A stretch of DNA of 64,000 nucleotides from Bradyrhizobium campsiandrae (GCF_014529705.1 NZ_JAANIH010000029.1:42836-106835), one strand, 5' to 3'; positions 17,571 through 26,564 are shown, counted from the stretch's first letter. The notes: generated from the sequence alone by a model not told the origin. Program-made: numbers and translations.

Positions 17571-18085
17571 TCAGTGAACGGCTGGTGAGACAGCTTGACT
17601 GTTCAGATAACAGCCGTAGTCCGGGCTTGTGACCGCGCGCAGCTCGACGCGCCCATCCTCGACCTCAAGCGTCTTGATCTGTTCCGGCGATTCGAAGTCA
17701 GTCCATATTGTAGATTGATCGCCGCGAGCGGTGCCGGAAGTTGGCGCAAATAGGCGGATGCCGCGCCGACCATCGTTGCGAGGTGACCGAAACTCCAATG
17801 GGTCGGCGCGACTGGTGTCTCGCCCGGCAGCATCAACGTCAGCCGCTCGCCATCGTCGCGGCTCGCCTCCACCCGGATCGCCGCGCTCTCGATGGTCCGG
17901 GTCCGGCTGCGTTCGGCCCGGCCGAGCACCGCGGCTTGCAACTCCGACAGCGAAAGGTAGCGCTCGTCGGCCGACCGGGAAAACCACTCCGAGGACACGC
18001 GGCCTATGCGCTCGCCGCGGCTCGTATCCACTTTGTAACCGGCGCGTACACCGCGATCGGCGTCCAGAACATTCAGTTGGGTCAT
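17571..18085 (-). pseudogene. Truncated DUF932 gene
   Basis: The first 145 or so codons match the plasmid DUF932 family (MTQLNVLDADRGVRAGYKVD, SEWFSRSADERYLSLSELQA, TLMLPGETPVAPTHWSFG). Near 17690 the frame shifts: after INLQYGLTS the homologous continuation PEQIKTLEVEDGRVELRAV is in another frame. That second frame then departs from the family after SPDYG and stops at 17571. Intact relatives are roughly twice as long. So the gene has both a frameshift and a lost C-terminus. Its hairpin leader (copy C) is intact. DUF932 function is unknown. Confidence 0.75.
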
Positions 18086-18098
18086 GGGACATCTCCAT

Positions 18099-18138
18099 GA
18101 CGGGCGCCGCGAGACTCTCTCGCCTGCCTCAACCCGTC
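18099..18138 (-). promoter_or_regulatory. Hairpin leader, copy C
   Basis: Minus-strand reading: outer stem GACGGG (18138-18133) with CCCGTC (18104-18099), and inner hairpin GCGAGA-GAG-TCTCGC. GGAG at 18096-18093 is the ribosome-binding site, two bases after the stem and seven before ATG 18085. Same architecture as copies A and B, here in front of a broken gene. Confidence 0.6.
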
Positions 18139-18273
18139 ACGGAAATTCCTGCCAAACTCTGACTCTACGATCGGTCGGACGCATCCAAAGGACCTGCCCA
18201 ACGCGGGATAAGAAGCTGCGATAGCAGGGCCCGACCTGCGGCTGATGTACTCGCCGCACGGTACCTCCTATGA

Positions 18274-18440
18274 TCCCTATGCCCCCTATGACTTGATGTT
18301 TCGGTGACTGCAGCTACAAGCATCGATCGTATGCTGAGGGAGCGTAGAATTGATGCAGTTACCAAGCCGCGTACAAACTGCTGAGTGCCCATCGCTGCAA
18401 TCCCCCCGATGGCACCCATGGTCCCTATGCCCCCTATGAC
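18274..18440. repeat. 19-bp direct repeats built of CCCTATG units
   Basis: TCCCTATGCCCCCTATGAC occurs exactly at 18274-18292 and again at 18422-18440, 148 bp apart. Degenerate CCTATG units flank both. The region follows the stop of the primase-helicase gene. Such short clustered repeats could be iterons or a protein-binding site; otherwise I see no gene from 18140 to 18521. Confidence 0.45.
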
Positions 18441-18521
18441 CGCGTTGTCGTGGCGTTTGCTGATTCATTCGCAGCGTTTGCGCGCCGAGGTCCGTGATGT
18501 CGGAGGTCCTTTGCTGGCCTC

Positions 18522-20129
18522 CTATTCGGTCCTCTTCAGCGCGTAGCTCGACGGGCTCCACTTGGAGGGGGACTTGATGCGGAGCATCACGAAGCCGCCA
18601 GCACGCGTCCCCTCGAGTCGTGCCACAAAGCTCGCGAGACTCTGCCGGCTGCCGCGCTCCTGCGGGTCAGCCAACCGGCATAAGCGAATGTCGAGCTCCT
18701 TCACCTTCATAGGGCGCTCCCCATACAGCTCGTGCCAGGTGGTAAAGAACTCAACCACCTGCGCGCGGAGCGGATCATCGCGCTTGATCTCGGAGATGCG
18801 GCGAACCGGGTCGGGGCAGCCGAGGGCAAGGAGCGGATCACGACACCAAGTGGCCCACTGCTCAAAGCTGCCGAGCGCCAGGCCAGGCTTGCTCTGATTG
18901 CGGCGTCCCCACCGCCAGATGGTGAGCGCCGCAGCGAGGAGCTCATTTCGCTTCTCCTTGATGGTCAAACGAAAATCCTCATCGAACCGGCGCTGCTCGG
19001 GGTCCTCGCAGCCGGCATCGAGTTCGACAATCAGGAAGCGCCGCGCCAGGTCCTCTGACACCGTCGTGGCATTCCCGGTCATCGCCAGAAAGGCGGAGCT
19101 CGTGATCGAAACCACCTTCGTATTCTCGCGGAACCGACGGATCGCACACGGGTTCTCAGTGGCGATCTGCGCCAGCAAATTCGAACGCACGACCTCCGCG
19201 TTGACGTTGTCGAGGAAGATGATCGGGTCGGCCGCGACGAGGGCGGCCGTCAATCGCTTCTCGAGCTCGGCGCGTTCGCCGGAGCTGGTGAAGGCCTTCG
19301 GAGAGAAGTTGAAGGCGATTTGTGACGCCGCACGAACGAGCAGACCTTTGCCGGTGCCAGCGCCCGAATACTGCGGCGAACGTATGATGAAACCGGGCGC
19401 GAGCGGCAAGCTCGGACGACACACCGCGGTCAAAACCGCGAGGACGTAGGTGGCTTCGTCGATGCCCGGAGGGTGTGAGGGATCGACGATGGACTGGCCG
19501 CTGGGGCTGGCGATCGTCTGTGCGTCCGCAAAGGGAAAGCTGGCAAAGGGCTTGCGAAGGGTACGCTAGGCCGCCTCGGCCTGCTTGCGTGACGGGCGCT
19601 CGGGAATGCTCGGCAGCTCGATGCCCGTGCACCAGAAACGCGTATCCTTGTCGTAGCCACGCGCGACGCGGATCGAGCCATCGTTCGCAAGAATCGGAGC
19701 GCGGCAGATCCCGTCGAGGTGGGGAACGCCCCAGGCGTCGTGCCGGTTGAGATACAACCGAGCGACCCGATCGGGGAGGGTCACGGCTTCGACGACGACT
19801 TCACCACGGACGATCTTCTTCACAACCGGGCGGCACACCTGGTGCGCATGATTGACGACGTCGTGGACGTTGAGATCGAGAGTCGAGAACCCATCAGCGG
19901 TCTCGATCAGCTTGACGAGTCCGGCGCCACGCTGGAAGAGCTTTGACGAGCTCGCGAGGCGCTCGGCCAATCTGCCAGCCGCGGCCGGCAGATTGGACTG
20001 ATCGATGAGCAACGAACGGAGCTCCTCAGCGCCCCGCGGTGCAGCGGACGTCGATGCGCCCGCCTTGTGTTGGTCATTGGATTTCGAAGAGCGGTTCCGC
20101 TTGGCGCGCTGCGACTTGTTGCTGGACAT
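18522..20129 (-). pseudogene. Primase-helicase gene interrupted by amber stop
   Basis: One reading frame of 536 codons broken by TAG at 19566-19568. The N-terminal half (20129 down to 19569, from MSSNKSQRAKRNRSSKSN) and the C-terminal half are in the same frame. Sequence after the stop (RTLRKPFASFPFADAQ...) is plainly homologous to the same protein family. The C-terminal part is a P-loop ATPase of the phage/plasmid primase-helicase type: SGAGTGKGLLVR as Walker A, PIIFLDNVNAE as Walker B, and SITSSAFLAMTGNATTVSED as sensor region. Full proteins of this kind unwind DNA at plasmid or phage origins. It is either inactive or needs amber suppression. A separate C-terminal product starting after 19433 would lack the N-domain. 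Confidence 0.75.
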
Positions 20130-20281
20130 GTGCTTCCCACTGAACGTTCAGTCGTACGACTGCTTGGGGGAAGCACTAGTCCAACATGTCAGGACAACAT
20201 AGGAAGGTTACCCCAGAGGGTTTGCTCAAAACTCCACGCACACGATCGAGCTTTTGACGCCGTGTCTCCTCAAACAAAGGA

Positions 20282-20854
20282 TCAGGCCAATTCCTTGGGC
20301 TTGTGCGCCAGCCAATTCTTGAGCCGGTCTCGATTGTCGACAGCGCCGTTGCCGATCTCCTTGAAGAATAACTTGACGTCCGCCAGGAAACGCGGCGTCC
20401 GTCGCAGCTCCGGCAGAGGTCGCCTGAGATGAGGCTCAAGCCGGTCGATTCTGTTTTCAACGTCCGCCACGGTCACGGGCGCGACGGCGCACTCGCAGAA
20501 TCGCTCAATCACTCGAAGACAACAGGAATTGCCGTCGGTCAGGTGACTCATGTCGGGGACGACCACGGTGCCGTGCTCATCTATCGCATCTATCAGCTCT
20601 GCCAGGTGAGGCCGATACTCGATTTCGACTTCGAAAATGGTCCGGGCGCGCCAATCGATTTCGCGCAAATCTTGCTGGTTATTGTAGATCACCTGCTTGA
20701 GACCGATCTCTCGAACGAGAGGATGCGCGACGAAATTGAAGAATTTGTCCAGCTTCTGCTGACTCCTGGGATTCCACCCACGGTCTTCCTCATCGCGGAC
20801 GCTATTGTGACCTTTCGCCGAATAGTAGGCGTAGGCAGGCATCTTGAGCCCCAT
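20282..20854 (-). CDS. Degenerate serine-resolvase-like protein
   Basis: A 190-residue protein whose layout resembles the N-terminal resolvase domain of serine recombinases. The start MPAYAYYSAKGHNS sits where YxRVST is expected, followed by QQKLDKFFNF. RPHLAELIDAIDEHGTVVVP and DMSHLTDGN stand where the RLxR block would be. The catalytic arginines are missing, so it is probably not a working recombinase. The C-terminal 50 residues (EPHLRRPLPELRRTPRFLAD...) are basic and could bind DNA. ATG 20854 has an excellent GGAGGT ribosome-binding site. The resemblance is by eye only and the protein may be something else. Confidence 0.6.
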   Translation of the reverse strand: MGLKMPAYAYYSAKGHNSVRDEEDRGWNPRSQQKLDKFFNFVAHPLVREIGLKQVIYNNQQDLREIDWRARTIFEVEIEYRPHLAELIDAIDEHGTVVVPDMSHLTDGNSCCLRVIERFCECAVAPVTVADVENRIDRLEPHLRRPLPELRRTPRFLADVKLFFKEIGNGAVDNRDRLKNWLAHKPKELA

Positions 20855-21161
20855 CTCTTACCTCCGATTCCAAGGACCATTCTTCATTGCGCACGAAAGG
20901 TGGTATTGTGTCATAGGACATCGGCTTGAAATAATTCGTTACACAAATGGCGAGAATGCTCACTGCTGAGGGCGTACGAGACGGCTCCAGGGATCATTCT
21001 CAGATCGGCCGACAGAACCGTCCATTCAAGGCCATCGGCTGATCTCAGCCAAAACTACCCCGGGTAACCCTTCTGAATCTTCCGATCCGACCTCGCTATC
21101 GGATGTCGCGAGCGAGAGATCCGCAACGATCTCCGCAAGTGCGACGAAGGAGAGTCAGAAG
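20855..21161. other. Divergent intergenic region
   Basis: About 300 bp between the resolvase-like gene (minus) and the 342-residue gene (plus). It should hold both promoters. I see AT-richer stretches around 20925-20945 and no gene, repeat or clear operator. Confidence 0.35.
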
Positions 21162-22190
21162 ATGCGTGCGTGGCTGGACGAGATTACGGAAGAGACGGGC
21201 CATGTGGTCCGGACGCTGGCGGACGACGAGGCGCGCGCGGCGGGGTTTCATCGGCTGACTGACTATCAGTTGATGCGCATGCTGACTGAGGATGCCGCGG
21301 CGGAGACGGTCCGAGCGGCTAGGCGGGGGCGTAAGGCAGACGACGACAGTCAATTTCTCGCTGCTCTGGCTCCGTTCTTCGCCCGGCCGGACGATCTTCG
21401 GGTGACGCCCTTCGCCTGCGCCGTAGGACGGGATCTTGCTCCTTTGTTTGCCGGTGCGGGCGCATCCGAAGAAGTCGTTCGCCGGGCGCGCGATTTCGCC
21501 CGGGAAAAGTTCGCGATCTATATCGACGTCGCCGAAGGAGCGTTTCGCCTCGGTCAAACCCATCAGCTTCGGGCCGTTTTCGTTTACCGCGTACCGCGGC
21601 CGGATCGTTACATGAGGCCCCGCTCACTCGATCCTTATGTGCCTGATGCATCGGATCGACTTCGGATCTTCGCCGTAGCCGGCGCCATCGGCGGCTTGGC
21701 GTGCGCCCGCGCCAGCTGGGTCGTCGGCAGCCAGTCCGGTCGCGGTGACGACCTATTCCACGAGCTGGTCCGTCATCGTCATCACGAATCTGGCCTGCAA
21801 TTCGACAGCCTCGTGACGGAGATCGAGGATCTGGTTTGGCTGACGCTTGCCTATGCGGCCGTTGCTCAGCCGGATCGGCGCGAGATCCTGCCGATGGCCA
21901 CGATCAACAGAGAGGGGCGCCTGCCCAATCGGGCGGCGCGAAGGCGGCAGCGCGGACTCAGCCTTTTCCGTGTTGAGCGCCTGCGTGCCCCCGCCGACAA
22001 TTTCGGGCGCCGCGTCCGGGCCAACAACCAAGAGGGCTGGCAGCTCGGGCGCCGCATCAGGGTTCGCGGTCACTTCAAGATGCAGCGTCACGGGACCGAA
22101 GGTAGGCTCCGCAAGCTGATCTTCGTCGCCTCTCATTGTCGTGGTCCGCTCGACGCCGCGCCCCTTCACTCGATGAGGTTGTTGGATTGA
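21162..22190 (+). CDS. Hypothetical protein with VRGHF C-terminal motif
   Basis: A 342-residue soluble protein. The C-terminus has a recognisable pattern, RIRVRGHFKMQRHGTEGRLR followed by KLIFVASHCRGP, which resembles the V-x-G-H-(W/F)-(R/K)-x-Q-x-x-G motif at the end of many phage and plasmid proteins of unknown function. The basic stretch NRAARRRQRG just before it could bind nucleic acid. GGAG ten bases before ATG 21162 supports the start. Its stop is directly next to the stop of the convergent 22191-22964 gene, with no spacer. The function is unknown. Confidence 0.7.
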   Translation: MRAWLDEITEETGHVVRTLADDEARAAGFHRLTDYQLMRMLTEDAAAETVRAARRGRKADDDSQFLAALAPFFARPDDLRVTPFACAVGRDLAPLFAGAGASEEVVRRARDFAREKFAIYIDVAEGAFRLGQTHQLRAVFVYRVPRPDRYMRPRSLDPYVPDASDRLRIFAVAGAIGGLACARASWVVGSQSGRGDDLFHELVRHRHHESGLQFDSLVTEIEDLVWLTLAYAAVAQPDRREILPMATINREGRLPNRAARRRQRGLSLFRVERLRAPADNFGRRVRANNQEGWQLGRRIRVRGHFKMQRHGTEGRLRKLIFVASHCRGPLDAAPLHSMRLLD

Positions 22191-22964
22191 TCATGCGGTA
22201 GGATCGTTCAGCTGAGCGAAGAACTCATCAAGTAATTTTTCGAGCAAGCTGCGCTGCTCAGCAAGATCGAGGCCAAGCTGCAGAAGGAGCTTCAGTATAC
22301 CGTCTCGGTCCATGCGCCCGATCTGATCACAGATAGTGTCCTTGAGCGTGAGAAATGGGATGCTCTCGGTCCTTCTGAGGCGCCAAAGGCCGGGAACGAG
22401 GGACCTGTATGGCGCGACTGGCAGATCAAGGCCAAGGAATCGCGGGGCTGCAACAAGCTCATCGAGGAACGCACGGGCGTTTCTTCGCAGCTTGGCCAAA
22501 TGGCGGGACTCGGCCTGCTGCTTCGAGCGCGCCGCGGTCAGGGCAGCCGCCACCGCCTGCGCGGGATGCCAATGGGCAACCGGTTGGTTTTCCTCAACCC
22601 TCGCGATGAAGGCGGGACCTGCGATGAGATTTCCGGTGAAGCGTCCGCCACGCCACTCTCGCTCAAGTGTGACGGCTCTGCACATCATGACTCGGTGTTG
22701 GCGCCATTGCATGCGGTGGCGTTCCAGGACCTCGCGGGGATCGACGACGTCGAACGGCTCGATCGCAAGAGGATAGTGTCGGGTGACATGGGCTAGACGA
22801 GGCTCGTGAATCGACGTGCGCCAGTTCTTGTGAATGCGAACTGTCCCCAGTTCGGGCTCAGCGCCGGCATCACCGAGATGATCAACAAGACGAACGTCCC
22901 AGGGCAGTCCTCCTGAGAGGGCCGGCAAAGCAGCGCGAACCAGATCAACAAGATCATGGCTCAC
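22191..22964 (-). CDS. Hypothetical protein
   Basis: A 257-residue protein of unknown family. It starts MSHDLVDLVRAALPALSGGL; the middle has conserved-looking Trp and His (NWRTSIHEPRLAHVTRHYPL, HRMQWRQHRVMMC); the C-terminal 60 residues are helical (GRMDRDGILKLLLQLGLDLA). No catalytic motif is visible. It is convergent and stop-to-stop with the 342-residue gene, an arrangement that allows antisense interference between the two mRNA ends. The start at 22964 lacks a strong ribosome-binding site. Confidence 0.6.
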   Translation of the reverse strand: MSHDLVDLVRAALPALSGGLPWDVRLVDHLGDAGAEPELGTVRIHKNWRTSIHEPRLAHVTRHYPLAIEPFDVVDPREVLERHRMQWRQHRVMMCRAVTLEREWRGGRFTGNLIAGPAFIARVEENQPVAHWHPAQAVAAALTAARSKQQAESRHLAKLRRNARAFLDELVAAPRFLGLDLPVAPYRSLVPGLWRLRRTESIPFLTLKDTICDQIGRMDRDGILKLLLQLGLDLAEQRSLLEKLLDEFFAQLNDPTA

Positions 22965-23570
22965 GTGACGTGCTCGCGAGGAGCGGTTTTACCGACTGTG
23001 CTTAACAAAGAGCTTCTCCGTTTCGCCGTCGCGGGTCGCGCGTGCGCTCCAGCGAGGTCCTCAGCAGGGCGGGTCGCAGACAACGACGTTTAGCGCATAG
23101 AAGCTTAACTCTCACTTTCATCAGTGCTCAATCCGTCCATCGCAGCGCTCGATCGGCGGTGCCGGGTATCGCAACATCGGAATGGACGCTCGAACAAGCT
23201 CTCTGAAGGAAGCAAGGCGGAATTAAACACAGCGCGCGCGGCGATGACTCTAGTATCGCGCTACCGCTTGTTTGATCCGACCCTCGGCGGCTCGAGTCGG
23301 GACCATGTCGGTGACATCGCGAAGAACCGCCTGCCGAGCCCCGCGCTCTCCTTGGAAACTGTTGAACCGTCCGCCTCGCGTACGTCGGCGATGGTCAATC
23401 GAGAGCCGACCGTCAACGCGAATGATGTCCACCTGCCATCATAGAAGTGATCAGCACCGAAACCCATGGGGGTTACCCGCCTGGGTCTTGGTCAAGGGAG
23501 ACCCTAACGTATTCGCACGACAGGGGCGCTCGAGCCGAGCTTAATCGAAGTGCCAGTTAGCGTGAGTGGC
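22965..23570. other. Gene-free region
   Basis: About 600 bp in which no reading frame looks coding. A minus-strand stretch at 23261-23460 (HFYDGRWTSFALTVGSRLTI...) has some protein-like character but no start or partner; it may be decayed. I see no repeat or RNA. The plus-strand SprT unit begins just after. Confidence 0.35.
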
Positions 23571-23966
23571 ATGCATTTCTTCACATACGAGAAGAGGATC
23601 AAGAGGGACGCCAGGCGTCTGAGGAATTCGTTGGCGAGGTACGGCCACGACCTGAAGTACACCAAGTGCCTCGACTTGATGGCCCGCCTACACGGCTTTG
23701 TCCATTTCTCCCAATGGCAGAACACGATTTGGGATGGGCCGCTGAGCCCCTTCGACGATGATGCCGACGACGAGACAGTCGAAGCCCGCTTCCAGCACCA
23801 GGAGCGCGTGATGGCAGAAGCCGGGTTCGCCGACGTTGCAGGCGCGGTGCTCGATGAAGTGAACCCCACAGGACGGCGCAAGTCGATGTTGTGTAGTGAC
23901 AACGAGTTCGCGGACGATGCGGCCGCGACCTCGAACCTCATCAAGGGGAGCGAGAGCGATGTTTGA
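23571..23966 (+). CDS. Small protein resembling glyoxalase-superfamily N-terminus
   Basis: A 131-residue protein. Residues 4-50 (EKRIKRDARRLRNSLARYGH then DLKYTKCLDLMARLHGFVHF) match the helical N-terminal segment found in several plasmid proteins annotated as glyoxalase superfamily; the rest is acidic and unlike a glyoxalase. I infer a DNA- or protein-binding helical module, not an enzyme. The ATG 23571 start is used; a GTG at 23550 is also possible. Its stop overlaps the next small ORF (ATG at 23959), the first of three overlapping genes leading to SprT. Confidence 0.6.
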   Translation: MHFFTYEKRIKRDARRLRNSLARYGHDLKYTKCLDLMARLHGFVHFSQWQNTIWDGPLSPFDDDADDETVEARFQHQERVMAEAGFADVAGAVLDEVNPTGRRKSMLCSDNEFADDAAATSNLIKGSESDV

Positions 23967-24099
23967 TACTGACGTCGAACAGACGATCACCATGACGCGT
24001 CCCGGCATCCGCCCCTCAGTGGGAAATCACCACAATGGGGCGAAAGCGGCGATGCCGCAGTCTTCTCGGTGCTGGTCCATCGAGGACGGAGCAGCCTGA
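23959..24099 (+). CDS. Very small ORF overlapping both neighbours
   Basis: A 46-codon ORF (MFDTDVEQTITMTRPGIRPS...) whose ATG lies inside the end of the preceding gene and whose TGA shares one base with the SprT start (TGATG). Such stop-start overlaps are typical of translational coupling, so this may work as a coupling leader or encode a short peptide. No family is recognised. Confidence 0.4.
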   Translation: MFDTDVEQTITMTRPGIRPSVGNHHNGAKAAMPQSSRCWSIEDGAA

Positions 24100-24815
24100 T
24101 GGCGACCACCGGCAGGGTCAATCGGCGTCGCAAGCACGCGTTGCTTGATCGTACGATACAAAAGCACCGCAAGGTAAAGGCTGGCCCCAGGATCGATCCG
24201 ATCCCGCAGTCATACCGTCCGCTGCGTCAGGCCTGCGTTCGGTTCAACAACCAGCTGTTCGGCGGCAAGCTGCCGCCGTGCCTGGTGACACTGCAACGCA
24301 AGCGCAGCGCTCTGGGCTATTTCGCCGGCCGCCGCTTCAAGTCATCCGACGGCGCCGTCGTCACCGACGAGATCGCGCTCAACCCCGCGTGCTTCGCCGC
24401 CCGCGGCGCGAAGAGGGTGCTGTCGACGCTTGCTCACGAGCTCGTGCACCAGTGGCAACATCACTACGGCAAGCCCTCGCGCAGCGGGTACCACAACTCG
24501 GAGTGGGCGGCGAAGATGGCCGAGATCGGCCTTATTCCCTCGCACACGGGGCGTCCCGGCGGCAATAAGACCGGCCAGCGGATGACGCACTTCATCCAGC
24601 CGGGCGGGCGCTTCGATCGTATTGCCGACGCGCTGATCGCCAAGGGCTTCGCGCTCGCCTACGTCGAGCGCACGACCAAGACCCAGCGCAAGGTCGCGCT
24701 GAAGAAGCGCCAGAGCAAGACCCGCTATCGGTGCCCGTGCTGTCAGCAGAACGCCTGGGCCAAGCCCGTGGCCAATCTCGTCTGCGGCGACTGCCAAGAG
24801 CGGCTCGTGCCTTAG
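24099..24815 (+). CDS. SprT-like zinc metalloprotease
   Basis: A 238-residue SprT/Spartan-type protein. The zincin domain has the active-site HELVH at 113-117 followed by QWQHHYG, and the third ligand His132 in the HxxEW context. A C-terminal zinc ribbon uses CPCC at 212-215 and CGDC at 229-232. The N-terminus is very basic. In eukaryotes the related SPRTN degrades proteins covalently attached to DNA; bacterial plasmid versions are uncharacterised. ATG 24099 overlaps the previous stop. It lies in a plus-strand run with the 528-residue gene and the M41-like protease. Confidence 0.88.
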   Translation: MATTGRVNRRRKHALLDRTIQKHRKVKAGPRIDPIPQSYRPLRQACVRFNNQLFGGKLPPCLVTLQRKRSALGYFAGRRFKSSDGAVVTDEIALNPACFAARGAKRVLSTLAHELVHQWQHHYGKPSRSGYHNSEWAAKMAEIGLIPSHTGRPGGNKTGQRMTHFIQPGGRFDRIADALIAKGFALAYVERTTKTQRKVALKKRQSKTRYRCPCCQQNAWAKPVANLVCGDCQERLVP

Positions 24816-24857
24816 GTAGGCGAAGAACATCACCATATCACGGAAGGAAGATCGAAC

Positions 24858-26444
24858 ATGAATGCCGCCTGGAACTTCATTTGCGCGATCGAGGCCGCCG
24901 GCGAAAAGCCCGGCGGGGCACGGATTCAGCGAGAGCTCATCGGGGACATGACCGCGAGGTTGATGTTGTCCGCGGGCGGCGAGCGTCCCAGCGTCCTGGA
25001 GTGCTCGGCTAAGCTTGAGCTTCCCTTCGACGTTATCACGGCGACCGTTCCTATCCGCTTTCGCATCGGCGATTGGGCGCTGGTCGGGGCCGTGGTGGGC
25101 ATGGTGCGCGACAAGGTTCTGACGATCTGCCCTGCCAAGCTGCGAGAGGAAGATGGCCTGGTCACGGACGGCGTGCTGGGGATGTTCAAGGACAGGCCGG
25201 TTGTCGCACTCACTGCTTCACGCGAGGTCGACAAGCTCTTTGTTCGGATCGGCGGCTTCGGGAACTCCGCGATCACCTCGGATCGCGCAACCCAGTCGGC
25301 AGCGTGCGCAGTAAAGGAGCAAGACGGGAGAGCGAAGGCGGGCAAACAAGCGCAGCCGAAAGATGAAGACGCAAGGCGCGAACACAGCCGCAGGCTGCGC
25401 GAAACGGCAGCCGAGCGCCAGCGGGAGAAGGAGAAGCGGGAATACGGCGACATTCCGGCGCCGCTCGCGACCATCAACATCCGCCCGACGGTGCTGAAGA
25501 CGGGCGATAGCAATCTCGTGATGGCCGTCCTCAGCGAGATTCCAGCGACTAAGAGCACGTCGGGACAGTACAAGCACGAAGGCAGCGTGCAACAGCTCAA
25601 GGTCGCGCTTTCAGTGCAGATGCTGTTGACCTTCCATGGTCTCAGAGCGCTTCTCGGCGGCGCCGGTCGCGCGGTAAAGGAACTCGCCGCCATGCCGATC
25701 GGGCTCGGCGACATCCCCAGCCGCTTGGTCACGGGTCGCGAGCACCTTGCGAGCCTGACTGCGTTCAGATCGGAGCAAGAGCTTGAGAAGTGGGCAAATC
25801 ACAAGTATGCCGCATCGAGAAGTGGGGGCGAGCGGCATACGAACGACTGGCTGGGCGACGCCATTCGCGCGGAAACGGAAACGGTGAGAATCCTGTTTCG
25901 CGCCTATCAGCGTGCGCAGTTGGTGGTCACAGCACAACGCAAGGCCTCCGGCACGAAAGAGGACGCCACCGCCGCAACGTTGGAAGCAGCATACAATGAT
26001 GCCAACACGCACCTGTCGGTGATCGAGGCCTGTCAGGTCGCGATCTTCGCCGACATCAACCCGGCTGCGCTCTGGATACAGAACGGCGCGGTCTGCGGAA
26101 GGACGTTCGAACTGGCACGCTTCGTCGGACGTATTGCAAGGGGCGTCGATGCTGAGCTCGACCGCGACCTGTGGGGGGCTGCAAATCAACTGCTGACAGC
26201 GCGGCCCGAGGGAACCGTTCTGTCCGGCATGCAGATCGATCTCCGCGAGGTCCTGAGCAAGACCATCGCGCCCGCGAAATTCAAGTTTGCGTTGGAGATC
26301 GCGGGATCGGTGAACGGGACGATTCGTGCCGCGCGAGCAACGCGGGAGGTTACCGTCAAGGAGCACGACGGACGGCGCTACGCCATCGTCGCGGGACCAA
26401 AGGGCTCGCTTGCCGTCGTCGTCCTGCCCCCGGACATCCAGTAA
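24858..26444 (+). CDS. Hypothetical protein with charged linker
   Basis: A 528-residue protein of no recognised family. Residues 1-150 form a beta-rich domain (WNFICAIEAAGEKPG, then repeated short strands such as RFRIGDWALVGAVVGMV). Residues about 155-200 are a highly charged linker (DARREHSRRLRETAAERQRE). The rest is mixed helix and strand, ending VKEHDGRRYAIVAGPKGSLA. GGAAGGA ten bases before ATG 24858 is a good ribosome-binding site, and it follows the SprT gene by 42 bp, so they are co-transcribed. The layout suggests two folded domains on a flexible tether. I cannot offer a function. Confidence 0.75.
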   Translation: MNAAWNFICAIEAAGEKPGGARIQRELIGDMTARLMLSAGGERPSVLECSAKLELPFDVITATVPIRFRIGDWALVGAVVGMVRDKVLTICPAKLREEDGLVTDGVLGMFKDRPVVALTASREVDKLFVRIGGFGNSAITSDRATQSAACAVKEQDGRAKAGKQAQPKDEDARREHSRRLRETAAERQREKEKREYGDIPAPLATINIRPTVLKTGDSNLVMAVLSEIPATKSTSGQYKHEGSVQQLKVALSVQMLLTFHGLRALLGGAGRAVKELAAMPIGLGDIPSRLVTGREHLASLTAFRSEQELEKWANHKYAASRSGGERHTNDWLGDAIRAETETVRILFRAYQRAQLVVTAQRKASGTKEDATAATLEAAYNDANTHLSVIEACQVAIFADINPAALWIQNGAVCGRTFELARFVGRIARGVDAELDRDLWGAANQLLTARPEGTVLSGMQIDLREVLSKTIAPAKFKFALEIAGSVNGTIRAARATREVTVKEHDGRRYAIVAGPKGSLAVVVLPPDIQ

Positions 26445-26564
26445 GGCACTGATAGGACGTTTCATTTCTGTCTCGATTCATTCTTTGGACGGACGGCGTG
26501 CGCTGCCCGCACGATCGCGGTCGGGCGGATCAAAGCGCCCGTCAACCGAGGAGAAGGACCAAGC

